Part shown: one piece after another, positions 16,899 to 24,260 of the stretch
How the letters are laid out: each line of letters starts with the position of its first letter
Numbering within the stretch: the stretch's first letter is position 1
Source: Kosmotoga arenicorallina S304
GTDB lineage: Bacteria > Thermotogota > Thermotogae > Petrotogales > Kosmotogaceae
Assembly (NCBI RefSeq): GCF_001636545.1
Contig: NZ_JFHK01000028.1
Span: forward strand, 1 to 47,174
Length of the DNA stretch: 47,174 nt
Reading direction: 5' to 3'
Notes under the pieces: generated by a model
The model's input: the letters and a program-made list of their open reading frames with translations, nothing else
The model's database searches: none
What the model was told of the DNA's origin: nothing
Made by a program: the position numbers and the translations under genes

Positions 16899-16940
16899 GC
16901 ACAGTTATCAACTTTTGAATGTCTTTCGGGAATATTGACT

Positions 16941-16946
16941 TATAAT
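16941..16946 (+). promoter_or_regulatory. Threonine aldolase promoter (-10)
   Basis: TATAAT at 16941-16946 faces the aldolase gene. The expected transcription start, near 16953, lies downstream of the in-frame ATG at 16951 and within the GGAGGTGG ribosome site region, so it helps decide that translation begins at TTG 16966. The -35 is weak (TTGAAT lies too far upstream). Confidence 0.5.
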
Positions 16947-16965
16947 TGAAATGGAGGTGGCTGTT

Positions 16966-17994
16966 TTGAGCTGGATAGACATAAGGAGCGATACTGTAAC
17001 AAAACCAACGAATGAAATGAGAAAGGCAATGTACGAAGCTGAAGTCGGTGATGATGTGTATGGTGATGATCCCACTGTAAACCGATTGGAAAATCTAGCA
17101 GCTGAAATGGTTGGAAAAGAAGCTGCGCTTTTTGTTCCTTCCGGTACTTTTGGTAACCAGCTTGCATTACTTACCCATACCAAAAGAGGCGATGAGGTAA
17201 TTGTCCCGGATTCAAATCATATTTTCGCTCACGAAGTTGGAGCATCAGCGGTTATTGCTTCGGTGCAACTCCGGACGCTTGAGGCTCCAGAGGGTATGCC
17301 GTCAATTGAAAAGCTCAAAGCTTCTATCAGGGATAAAGACATTCATTATCCAGATACCGGGCTCATTTGTATGGAGAATGCTCACTCTTCAGGACGCGTA
17401 ATTCCATTACAGTATCTAAAAAGTGTTAAAGAACTTGCCAGGGAATTCTCTATTCCAGTGCATCTGGATGGAGCAAGAATATTCAACGCTGCTGTGGCAC
17501 TTGGTATAAAGGCAAAAGAGATAGCAGATACTGCGGATTCAGTTATGTTTTGCCTTTCAAAAGGCCTTGCTGCGCCGGTCGGATCAATTCTTGCTGGTTC
17601 ATCTGCGTTCATCGAGAAAGCTCGTAAAGGAAGGAAATTGATGGGAGGCGGTATGAGACAGGCAGGGGTTTTGGCTGCTGCAGGTATCGTTGCACTTGAA
17701 AAGATGGTTGACAGGTTGGAAGAAGACCATGAAAATGCAAGGTTTCTTGCTGAAATGCTTTCAGAAATACCGGGACTTCATATCATGGAAGATCAGCTGG
17801 ACATAAATATGGTTTTCTTCAAGCTTGAATACCCTGACCCCGCGTTGGTAGTAAGCGAGATGGAAAAAGCCGGAATAAAAATAAATCCACCTGAGGGTGA
17901 TCTTTATCGCCTGGTAACAAATAAAGATGTAACGAAAGCTGATATACAAAAGATTGCGGAAACGTTCAAAAGGATAGTATCAGACAACATCTAA
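16966..17994 (+). CDS. ltaE: Low-specificity L-threonine aldolase
   Basis: A 342-residue PLP enzyme of fold type I. Family hallmarks are the start WIDIRSDTVTKPT, the EVGDDVYGDDPTVNRLE segment, FVPSGTFGNQLA, the HLDGARIFNAAVALG motif and the PLP lysine in FCLSKGLAAPVGS. It cleaves L-threonine or L-allo-threonine to glycine and acetaldehyde. The start is placed at TTG 16966, 5-6 bases after GGAGGTGG. The in-frame ATG 16951 lies at or before the predicted transcription start. It is transcribed alone, divergently from corA. Confidence 0.92.
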   Translation: MSWIDIRSDTVTKPTNEMRKAMYEAEVGDDVYGDDPTVNRLENLAAEMVGKEAALFVPSGTFGNQLALLTHTKRGDEVIVPDSNHIFAHEVGASAVIASVQLRTLEAPEGMPSIEKLKASIRDKDIHYPDTGLICMENAHSSGRVIPLQYLKSVKELAREFSIPVHLDGARIFNAAVALGIKAKEIADTADSVMFCLSKGLAAPVGSILAGSSAFIEKARKGRKLMGGGMRQAGVLAAAGIVALEKMVDRLEEDHENARFLAEMLSEIPGLHIMEDQLDINMVFFKLEYPDPALVVSEMEKAGIKINPPEGDLYRLVTNKDVTKADIQKIAETFKRIVSDNI

Positions 17995-18071
17995 TTTGTG
18001 AATTGCTTTTAGTTTATGAGCGTTTAATGAGATGTTATATAAAAGAAAAAATTACACTTTGATAAAATCTC

Positions 18072-18099
18072 TTTAGAATCTTTATACAAGAAGTATAAT
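18072..18099 (+). promoter_or_regulatory. Promoter of the ATP-grasp gene
   Basis: TTTAGA (18072-18077) and TATAAT (18094-18099) are separated by 16 bases and lie about 30 bases before the TTG start at 18131. Four of six -35 positions match consensus and the -10 is perfect. Confidence 0.5.
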
Positions 18100-18130
18100 A
18101 TGTTCGAGATCTCTTTTAGGGAGTGATTTT

Positions 18131-19351
18131 TTGGCTAAAGTATTGGTAACCACGGCAAGAATGATGTACTCTCTGGACTCAATAAGGCTTTTGCATCGGG
18201 CAGGTCATGAAGTGTATGCGGCTGACAGTGTTAGAATGAGTGCAGGGCTTTATTCGCGTTATGTAAAGAAATATTTTATCTATCCCAAAGTAAGCGAAGA
18301 GTCCGAAGAATTCATAAACTTTATTCTCAAGGTAGTTGAGGATTACAAAATAGACATCATCATTCCAGGCTTTGAAGATACCTTTGTATTTGCTTATTAC
18401 CTTGATAAATTTGAAGGAAAAGCTAAATTGCTTCTTTCAGATTATTCGAAACTCGCTTTTTTACATGATAAATACAGTGTTTCAAAACTTGCGGAAGTCC
18501 TTAAAATTCCCTCGCCAAAGACAGTTCTTTTAAGGGATTTTAAGGAGGAGGAATGGACTTTTCCTGTGGTAATAAAACCCAGAAGAAACAGAGGGGCAAT
18601 TGGTATAAAGGTTATTGATTCAATAGATGTTCTCAAGAAGATTGGTTCAACTGTCAATGCAGATGAATATATGGTTCAACAGTTGCTTCCTAAAACCCAA
18701 TTTTGTACCACTGGCATGGCTTATAAAGGGAAACTGCTTTCAAATGTGGTTTACAAAAACATAAGGGAATATCCGGAAGAAGGCGGTTTTGGAACTTACA
18801 GACTGACTTACAATGTTCCTGAGATAGATGAATACGTTGCACAGATTGTCGAAGAACTTGACTATACAGGGTATATATGTACCGATTTTCTTTATGATAG
18901 TGAGAAGAATACTTACTACATTACAGATGTTAATCCAAGAATGAGCCCCGGGGTTTATGTTGCCTATGCTGCCGGGGTTAATTTTCCTAAGATGTATGTT
19001 GATCTTTTAGAAGATCCTATTAGTGTTCAAGAAGTAAAACCCAAAATAGGTGTTGGTTCTTACACATCACCTCTTGAGCTTGGATGGTTCCTTGCTGTTT
19101 TATTTAAGGGTAAGTTCAAAAAGTTGAAAGGATTTTTCAAAAGGGATAAAGGAATGCTTGATGATGTTTGGGATATCAGGGATCCCATTCCTTTCTTTGC
19201 AATGTTTGGGTCTATGCTTTTTTCAGCGGTTATTGGTCCTCTTGTTGGAGGTCAGCAGGAATCCTATTATCTTGGTTGTCTGTATGATAGAAAGTACTTC
19301 TCTGATTCAGTAGCCCTTGAAAAGCTCCAGAAAAAATACAAAGCAGTTTAA
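18131..19351 (+). CDS. ATP-grasp domain protein (carbamoyl-phosphate-synthase-like ligase)
   Basis: A 406-residue protein. An N-terminal Rossmann-like part (about 1-110, VLVTTARMMYSLDSIRLLHRAG) precedes an ATP-grasp fold: Lys in PVVIKPRRNRGAIGIKV, then a hinge, and the metal-binding ITDVNPRMSPG. Such enzymes ligate a carboxylate to an amine or another nucleophile with ATP. The C-terminus (about 340-380) is unusually hydrophobic (FFAMFGSMLFSAVIGPLVGG) and may touch the membrane. It starts with TTG 18131 after TTAGGGAGTGA. It stands alone with its own promoter and terminator, so the substrate cannot be inferred from neighbours. Confidence 0.8.
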   Translation: MAKVLVTTARMMYSLDSIRLLHRAGHEVYAADSVRMSAGLYSRYVKKYFIYPKVSEESEEFINFILKVVEDYKIDIIIPGFEDTFVFAYYLDKFEGKAKLLLSDYSKLAFLHDKYSVSKLAEVLKIPSPKTVLLRDFKEEEWTFPVVIKPRRNRGAIGIKVIDSIDVLKKIGSTVNADEYMVQQLLPKTQFCTTGMAYKGKLLSNVVYKNIREYPEEGGFGTYRLTYNVPEIDEYVAQIVEELDYTGYICTDFLYDSEKNTYYITDVNPRMSPGVYVAYAAGVNFPKMYVDLLEDPISVQEVKPKIGVGSYTSPLELGWFLAVLFKGKFKKLKGFFKRDKGMLDDVWDIRDPIPFFAMFGSMLFSAVIGPLVGGQQESYYLGCLYDRKYFSDSVALEKLQKKYKAV

Positions 19352-19370
19352 ATGAAATCAAAATAAACGA

Positions 19371-19392
19371 GCACCCTTCGGGGTGCTTTTCT
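19371..19392 (+). terminator. Intrinsic terminator after the ATP-grasp gene
   Basis: AGCACCC (19371-19377) and GGGTGCT (19381-19387) form a GC-rich stem around TTC and are followed by TTTCTTATT. It lies 20 bases after the stop codon. Confidence 0.85.
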
Positions 19393-19475
19393 TATTATTT
19401 ATTAGTTCTTTCTTATAAATAATAATATATAGATGTTCATAACTATGTTCATAACTTCTGAAACGATTATCCAAA
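19389..19475. other. AT-rich stretch and DnaA-box-like 9-mer beside the repeat array
   Basis: From 19389 to 19432 the sequence is almost entirely A and T (TTCTTATTATTTATTAG, then TTATAAATAATAATATATAG). This abuts the first repeat copy. At 19467-19475 TTATCCAAA differs at one position from the DnaA box TTATCCACA. Together with the repeats this resembles the unwinding element plus iterons of a replication origin, but a single near-match box has little statistical weight. Confidence 0.35.
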
Positions 19476-19829
19476 GATGTTTTGAATGCATGTTCATAAC
19501 TTTTGAGTTATGAACATTGAATGTTCATAACTTCTGTACAGCTCTTCAATAAAGGCTTGTGACGATGTTCATAACTTTTTTAGTCTAAATTCCTGAACTG
19601 AAAAGAATTTCAGAGATTTTTTGACTTTGTGAAATGAATAGTTCGGAAAGCTAATGTTCATAACTTGGTACATATGTATACCTCGATGCTTGTATTCCTT
19701 TATAGAAGTGGCTTTCAGAAGAAAAAGTTATGAACATGCCTGTGATGCTTTATTCATGAGCTTTACGAAAAATTTATCAGAGTTATGAACATCTCTATGT
19801 TCATAACTCCATAGAAGATGTTCAAAACT
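19433..19829. repeat. Array of eleven 12-bp repeats (ATGTTCATAACT) in both orientations
   Basis: Ten perfect copies and one with a single mismatch lie in 397 bp. Forward copies start at 19433, 19445 (directly tandem with the first), 19490, 19521, 19565, 19654 and 19797, plus ATGTTCAAAACT at 19818. Reverse copies (AGTTATGAACAT) start at 19506, 19726 and 19781. Spacing is irregular. The copies at 19490 and 19506 face each other around a 4-base gap, and those at 19781 and 19797 likewise in the opposite order, giving two perfect 12-bp stems. The region is non-coding and lies between two convergent gene ends, so it is unlikely to be a promoter operator. I saw no other copies in the window. Confidence 0.92.
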
Positions 19830-19855
19830 CAGAAAACAATTTCCATAAATTGGAA

Positions 19856-20776
19856 TTAAATTTCAAAAAAGTGAATGGTTTCTCTGAGAATTTTCCTCTT
19901 AAAAAAAATTGAACTTAGATGACCTGAGATTAACCAGCGAAGTTTTGCTTGTTGGAAGGCTTTGTGAAGCTCAAAAGTTGATTTTTGCGGAATAAATACG
20001 TCGAAAAGCGCTCCAAACATCAATACAGGTTGCTTCACGAAAGGAGCATATGTGAGGGGATCGTATTCAAAACAGGAAACAGGAGCGCTCCCCACCGCAA
20101 CATATGGATCTTTGATTGAGTTCAAGAATTTCGGATAATCTTCTAAATGGTATTTTAAACATTTTTCCGGGTTGCAGCTTTCATTTTCCTCGTATTTTAC
20201 TCTCAATACTTTTGTTGCAAAGCTTTTCCAGGTGATGTGATAAAAATTTCCGCCTGTCACCACGAGCGAAAGTTTTTTGGGAACATCTGAAAGGGATGCT
20301 ACTATTGTAGCAATAAAACCTCCAAAGCTATATCCCATGATAAATAGGGGCAGATTAAGATTTTTCAGGTATTCAAGGCATGTAAGAGTATCAACAACGG
20401 CGTTTTCAAACCTTCCGCGTAATTTATCACTTTCAGTTTCCATAAAAAGCTCACCGGATTTGTATCCCTTAGGAGTTCGGGAGAAATGATATGGCAAAAT
20501 CATCAACGCACCATTATATGAGAAATCAGGAAAATGCTTTGCAAACCATCTAAGATATTTAAGATTTTTCTGCCCCGTACCATGGATGAAGAGTACAGTT
20601 CCCTTAGCTCTTCTGGCGGGATAATATTCAAGAATAAGTTTGTTGTTTTCGGGATATTCCGATGGATAATTTGATTCCAATATTAATTTCTTGCCATCTT
20701 CAAATGCCTTTTCATCGAGGATTTTAGGTTCTCGCGAAAATCTCAGGGCAAAAATATTTTCACTCTGGTTTACCAC
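19856..20776 (-). CDS. Alpha/beta hydrolase
   Basis: A 306-residue alpha/beta-hydrolase. The oxyanion region VLFIHGTGQKNLKYLRW, the nucleophile elbow MGYSFGGFIA, the acidic residue in MFGALFDVFIP and the catalytic His in LISGHLSS supply a complete Ser-Asp-His triad. There is no signal peptide, so it acts in the cytoplasm. The family hydrolyses esters or amides; the substrate cannot be inferred. The start is GTG 20776 behind GGGAGAG. It is transcribed divergently from the DUF401 permease and ends beside the 12-bp repeat array. Confidence 0.82.
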   Translation of the reverse strand: MVNQSENIFALRFSREPKILDEKAFEDGKKLILESNYPSEYPENNKLILEYYPARRAKGTVLFIHGTGQKNLKYLRWFAKHFPDFSYNGALMILPYHFSRTPKGYKSGELFMETESDKLRGRFENAVVDTLTCLEYLKNLNLPLFIMGYSFGGFIATIVASLSDVPKKLSLVVTGGNFYHITWKSFATKVLRVKYEENESCNPEKCLKYHLEDYPKFLNSIKDPYVAVGSAPVSCFEYDPLTYAPFVKQPVLMFGALFDVFIPQKSTFELHKAFQQAKLRWLISGHLSSIFFKRKILRETIHFFEI

Positions 20777-20793
20777 AAATATCTCTCCCGTTG

Positions 20794-20799
20794 TATAAT
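20794..20799 (+). promoter_or_regulatory. Promoter (-10) of the DUF401 permease gene
   Basis: TATAAT at 20794-20799 lies 32 bases before the start codon, with no clear -35. The 54-base gap must also hold the promoter of the divergent hydrolase gene. Confidence 0.45.
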
Positions 20800-20830
20800 T
20801 CGTTATGCAAACTATTTCTAAGGTGATTTC

Positions 20831-22012
20831 ATGACGACTCTATCGGTATTTCTTGGGATTTTTTCAATGATATTGTCTTTGCGCTATATAAAAGATATCA
20901 CGATTTCACTCATTATAGCAATTCTAACAATAGGCGTGCTGCTATTGATTGAACCCGTGATTTATCTTAACGCTCTTGTTGTGGAAATATCTGACTGGAA
21001 TTTCTGGAAAGTCATGATAACCATCTTTTCCATTTACCTTCTTGGTGAAACTCTTAACCGGAGTGGCGATGCTGCAAAGTTTACTTCAGCCATTGGTAAG
21101 ATTTTCCCTGCTCCGAGAATCGCTATTTCTTTAATGCCAGCTACCATAGGTTTGCTCCCCATGCCGGGAGGTGCTATGTTTTCAGCTCCTATGGTTAAAG
21201 AAATGGCATTTGGAGATCCCGATATAACAAGCGAAGACTCAATGGTAACAAATTACTGGTTCAGGCATTCCATGGAATATTTCTGGCCTCTTTATCCAGC
21301 AATAGTAATTGCAGCAAGCATGGCAAATACTCCCTTGAAATCTATGGTTGTTGGGATGCTTCCTGCTGGTATTGCAGCGATTTTTGCTGGCTATTTGTAC
21401 ATGGTCAGAACACGTCTTAAAATGAGGTTTTCGCTCTATGCCATTAGGGAATTATTCGTTGCTTCATGGCCCATTATTGCAGTGATAACACTGGTAATTC
21501 TAAACCAACCTGGTTGGCTTGTAGTGCTTGTCATCTCATTGATGTATTTACTTACCAAAAGGGATAGGCTGAAAATTTTAAAAAACTCTTTAAAGTGGAA
21601 AACCTTTCTTTTGCTGTCAGCAGTTTTTTTCTTCAAAGCTTTTGTAGAAATTTCCCATATACCGGAATCTATGAGTAACGAGTTACTTTCATGGTCAATA
21701 CCGCCCATCTTGGTAATTATAGTTCTACCATTTATTATGGGAATGATGACGGGTGTTACACAGGCATCTGTTGGACTGAGCTTCCCGTTGCTGATGAGCC
21801 TGGTTGAAGCTCGTATCATGTTTCCTTCAGCTCTGCTTGCTTATACTTTTGCTGTTGCTGGGGTTTTGCTATCACCGGTGCACCTTTGTGTAGCGCTTAC
21901 CACACAATATTTCTCTGTTACCTATACGGCAATGGTAAGAAGGATAATTTTCCCTCTGGCTATTTCTACTGCTGTGACTGTATGTGTTTATTTTCTAATT
22001 GTTGTCAGTTAA
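20831..22012 (+). CDS. DUF401 family integral membrane protein (putative permease)
   Basis: A 393-residue polytopic membrane protein with about ten to twelve hydrophobic segments. The motif GLLPMPGGAMFSAPMVKE near residue 113 and the TNYWFRHSMEYFWPLYPA stretch are typical of the DUF401 family, which belongs to the ion-transporter superfamily of secondary permeases (C4-dicarboxylate or gluconate carrier-like folds). The transported compound is unknown. ATG 20831 follows CTAAGGTGA. Its 3' end touches rbsD on the other strand by four bases. Confidence 0.82.
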   Translation: MTTLSVFLGIFSMILSLRYIKDITISLIIAILTIGVLLLIEPVIYLNALVVEISDWNFWKVMITIFSIYLLGETLNRSGDAAKFTSAIGKIFPAPRIAISLMPATIGLLPMPGGAMFSAPMVKEMAFGDPDITSEDSMVTNYWFRHSMEYFWPLYPAIVIAASMANTPLKSMVVGMLPAGIAAIFAGYLYMVRTRLKMRFSLYAIRELFVASWPIIAVITLVILNQPGWLVVLVISLMYLLTKRDRLKILKNSLKWKTFLLLSAVFFFKAFVEISHIPESMSNELLSWSIPPILVIIVLPFIMGMMTGVTQASVGLSFPLLMSLVEARIMFPSALLAYTFAVAGVLLSPVHLCVALTTQYFSVTYTAMVRRIIFPLAISTAVTVCVYFLIVVS

Positions 22013-22407
22013 AAATCCACACCTGAGAAAAGTATGACATTAGAATAAGGTGTCGCTTCACCTGTTCTCACTATTACTTTTGACTTTTCAAGAACAAAAG
22101 CTTTGAAATCTTCATGCTTCACATATTTCACTTTCACGTTTTTTAACAGGTTAAGAAGCCTTTGATGCATTTGAGGATTTGCCTTAATAATTTCCTCGGC
22201 TAACACTGCACTTTCGACAACGATTTCTTCAAGTAAAGGTTGCAGTGTTTCTATCAACCCGGGAAAGCCTTTCTTTATCGAAAGGTCGATAACTTTTTTT
22301 TCTTCAGGAAGAGGTAATCCACAATCGCAAATTGTTACAGCATCAGTATGCCCAAGCTTAACTATAACAGCACCGAGTTCTCTATTTATTATTCCATCTT
22401 TCTTCAT
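22009..22407 (-). CDS. rbsD: D-ribose pyranase
   Basis: A 132-residue RbsD. Conserved features visible are the start KKDGIINRELGAVIVKLGHTD with the catalytic His in LGHTD, CDCGLPLP, and the C-terminal VRTGEATPYSNVIL. The enzyme interconverts beta-pyranose and beta-furanose forms of ribose so that ribokinase receives the furanose. It forms ring oligomers in the cytoplasm. It is the last gene of the ribose operon, 3 bases after rbsK, with GAGGTG before ATG 22407. Confidence 0.96.
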   Translation of the reverse strand: MKKDGIINRELGAVIVKLGHTDAVTICDCGLPLPEEKKVIDLSIKKGFPGLIETLQPLLEEIVVESAVLAEEIIKANPQMHQRLLNLLKNVKVKYVKHEDFKAFVLEKSKVIVRTGEATPYSNVILFSGVDF

Positions 22408-22410
22408 TTT

Positions 22411-23304
22411 TCACACCTCACTGAGGAAAGAAGTTACTTCCTCTAAATACGGAAGCGAAGGTTGAGCCCCTTTCCTGGTAACTGAAATAGCAGCAGCAGC
22501 ACTTGCGAAACGCACAGCCTTTTCAATATCCATATTTCGATTCAATGCAGCTGCGAGTGCGCCATTAAAAGCATCGCCAGCGGCTGTTGAATCCATAGCA
22601 GCAACTTTAAAAGCCTGAAATTCAAAATAGCCGAGCTTGCCTTTGAATACCCCGCCTTTGCTTCCCAATTTGAGTAATACATTTCTGAAACCAATTTTCA
22701 AAAGGTTGTCAACTAGATCATTTGTAGATGCGTTGTTATTTACCATTGCTCTAGCTTCTTCTTCATTTGGCGTTATTATATCCACGTATTTTGAAATTTC
22801 AACATTAATTTCTGTAGCAGGTGCAGGGTCGAAGATAACAAATTTGCCTGCATTCTTAAACAGCTTTGCGGCAGCCAGAACTGTCTTAAAAGGGATTTCG
22901 TTTTGAAGAAGGAGAAAATCTGCCTTCAGAAGCTCATCGCTTTTTGAATTTAAAAGCTCTTCATTTAATTGGGAATTGGCACCCGGGTAGATGACTATTC
23001 TATTCTCACCAGAATGAGTTACTTCGATAATGGCGACTCCATTAGGCATATTGACAGTAATGAGATGCTCTCCCAGCCCCTCTGCTTTTAACTTTCTGCT
23101 GATGAATTGTCCATTGGCATCATTACCTATGCAGCTTAGAAAATAAACCTCAGCTCCAAGTCTTTTGGAAGCGACAGCCTGATTGGCTCCTTTTCCGCCT
23201 GGAAACAATAAAAGTTCACTACTTTTTTGAGTTTCGCCAGGTAATGTGAAGTGTTGCACTCTTAAAACTATATCGACATTGTTGCTACCAATTACGGCAA
23301 TCAT
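22411..23304 (-). CDS. rbsK: Ribokinase
   Basis: A 297-residue PfkB-family kinase. It shows the N-terminal GSNNVDIVLRV and the GGKGANQAVASKRLGA substrate and family signature, and the C-terminal DSTAAGDAFNGALA motif with the catalytic Asp and anion hole. It phosphorylates D-ribose to ribose 5-phosphate with ATP. It follows rbsB after a hairpin that may lower its expression relative to the binding protein. GGGAGGAA precedes ATG 23304. Confidence 0.96.
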   Translation of the reverse strand: MIAVIGSNNVDIVLRVQHFTLPGETQKSSELLLFPGGKGANQAVASKRLGAEVYFLSCIGNDANGQFISRKLKAEGLGEHLITVNMPNGVAIIEVTHSGENRIVIYPGANSQLNEELLNSKSDELLKADFLLLQNEIPFKTVLAAAKLFKNAGKFVIFDPAPATEINVEISKYVDIITPNEEEARAMVNNNASTNDLVDNLLKIGFRNVLLKLGSKGGVFKGKLGYFEFQAFKVAAMDSTAAGDAFNGALAAALNRNMDIEKAVRFASAAAAISVTRKGAQPSLPYLEEVTSFLSEV

Positions 23305-23322
23305 AATTTCCTCCCAAAAGAA

Positions 23323-23342
23323 ATGGGGGCATTCGCCCCCAT
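23323..23342 (-). terminator. Hairpin between rbsB and rbsK (attenuator-like)
   Basis: A perfect 8-bp stem (ATGGGGGC/GCCCCCAT) with a 4-base loop, followed on the transcribed strand by TTTCTTTTGGG. Such hairpins after a binding-protein gene commonly protect the upstream mRNA or stop part of the transcripts. The U tract is interrupted, so termination would be partial. Confidence 0.6.
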
Positions 23343-23349
23343 CGGGTTT

Positions 23350-24222
23350 TTATTCCTGCATTACCAGCTTTAGATCAACGGGTATGTATATTGTTTGAGT
23401 GGACAAATATTCAAAGGCTTTTTGGACAGCGAGTTCTCCCATTTTGTAAGGTTGCTGGGCTATTGTTGCTGTCATTTCTCCTTTCTCTACTGCTGCAACG
23501 GCATCATCAATAGCATCAAATCCAACCACTATTATTTTATCCAGAAGTCCAGCGCTTTTAATCGCTTCAATTGCACCCAGAGCCATTTCATCGTTCTGGG
23601 CAAAAACCGCATCAATATCTGGATGGGCTTCGAGGATGTTTTCCATAACGGTAAGGCCTTCGGCACGATTGAAATTTGCCGTTTGTTTCGCAACAAGCTT
23701 TATTCCGGGATAATTTGCTATGGCTTCTTCAAAACCTGCTCCACGGTCTCTTGCAGCGGATGTTCCAACAATACCTTCCAGCTCCACGACGTTTCCTTCG
23801 CCATTCAAAAGGCTTGCTATCAATTCCCCCGCCATTCTTCCACCAGCAACGTTATCCGAAGCAATATGGCACACTACCAATCCACCATTGGAAGCCCTAT
23901 CTACTGTAATTACGGGTATAAAAGCGTCATTTGCTTCTTCTACTGCCGTGACTATCGCGTCACTGTCTGTGGGGTTGATGATAATTAGGTCCAACCTCTG
24001 CTGGATGAAATCTTCGATGTCACTGAGCTGTTTTGCAGGATTGTCCTGAGCATCCGCAACAATTAGTTCGACCCCAAGCTTGTTTGCCATATCCTGAGCA
24101 CCGTCTCTTAGAGTTACAAAGAAAGGATTGTTGAGTGTTGACAGAGAAAGCCCTATCCGATAGTTAGCTGCTAATGCAAAAACAGAAATCACCAATACAA
24201 CCATCAAAAGAATCTTCTTCAT
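23350..24222 (-). CDS. rbsB: Ribose ABC transporter substrate-binding protein
   Basis: A 290-residue periplasmic-binding protein of the RbsB/LacI-like type 1 fold. A signal peptide (about 1-18, MKKILLMVVLVISVFALAA) is followed by YRIGLSLSTLNNPFFVTLRDG, the INPTDSDAIV loop, VDRASNGG and AQNDEMALGAIEA, all characteristic of sugar-binding members. There is no lipobox Cys, so the protein is probably free in the periplasm. It delivers ribose to RbsC/RbsA, encoded upstream. Confidence 0.95.
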   Translation of the reverse strand: MKKILLMVVLVISVFALAANYRIGLSLSTLNNPFFVTLRDGAQDMANKLGVELIVADAQDNPAKQLSDIEDFIQQRLDLIIINPTDSDAIVTAVEEANDAFIPVITVDRASNGGLVVCHIASDNVAGGRMAGELIASLLNGEGNVVELEGIVGTSAARDRGAGFEEAIANYPGIKLVAKQTANFNRAEGLTVMENILEAHPDIDAVFAQNDEMALGAIEAIKSAGLLDKIIVVGFDAIDDAVAAVEKGEMTATIAQQPYKMGELAVQKAFEYLSTQTIYIPVDLKLVMQE

Positions 24223-24245
24223 ACTATTCCCTCCCCTTCAAAGTT

Positions 24246-24258
24246 GGGGCTTAGCCCC
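24246..24258 (-). other. Short hairpin between rbsC and rbsB
   Basis: GGGGC, TTA and GCCCC form a 5-bp GC stem in the 38-base gap between the two genes. It has no U tract, so it is more likely an mRNA-stability element at the 5' side of rbsB than a terminator. Confidence 0.35.
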
Positions 24259-24260
24259 GT

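Noticed and set aside
16760-16900. M-box (Mg2+) riboswitch upstream of corA
   Set aside because: The leader is about 140 bases and shows none of the conserved M-box helices or loops that I could recognise; a leader ORF with an anti-Shine-Dalgarno pairing explains the visible features better.
19433-19829. CRISPR array
   Set aside because: The repeat unit is only 12 bp, occurs in both orientations and the spacing varies from 0 to about 80 bp; CRISPR repeats are longer, co-oriented and evenly spaced. No cas genes are present.
23395-23988. 197-codon open frame antisense to rbsB
   Set aside because: Its translation is low-complexity and Cys/Phe-rich, as expected from the complement of a real gene; rbsB itself is unmistakable.
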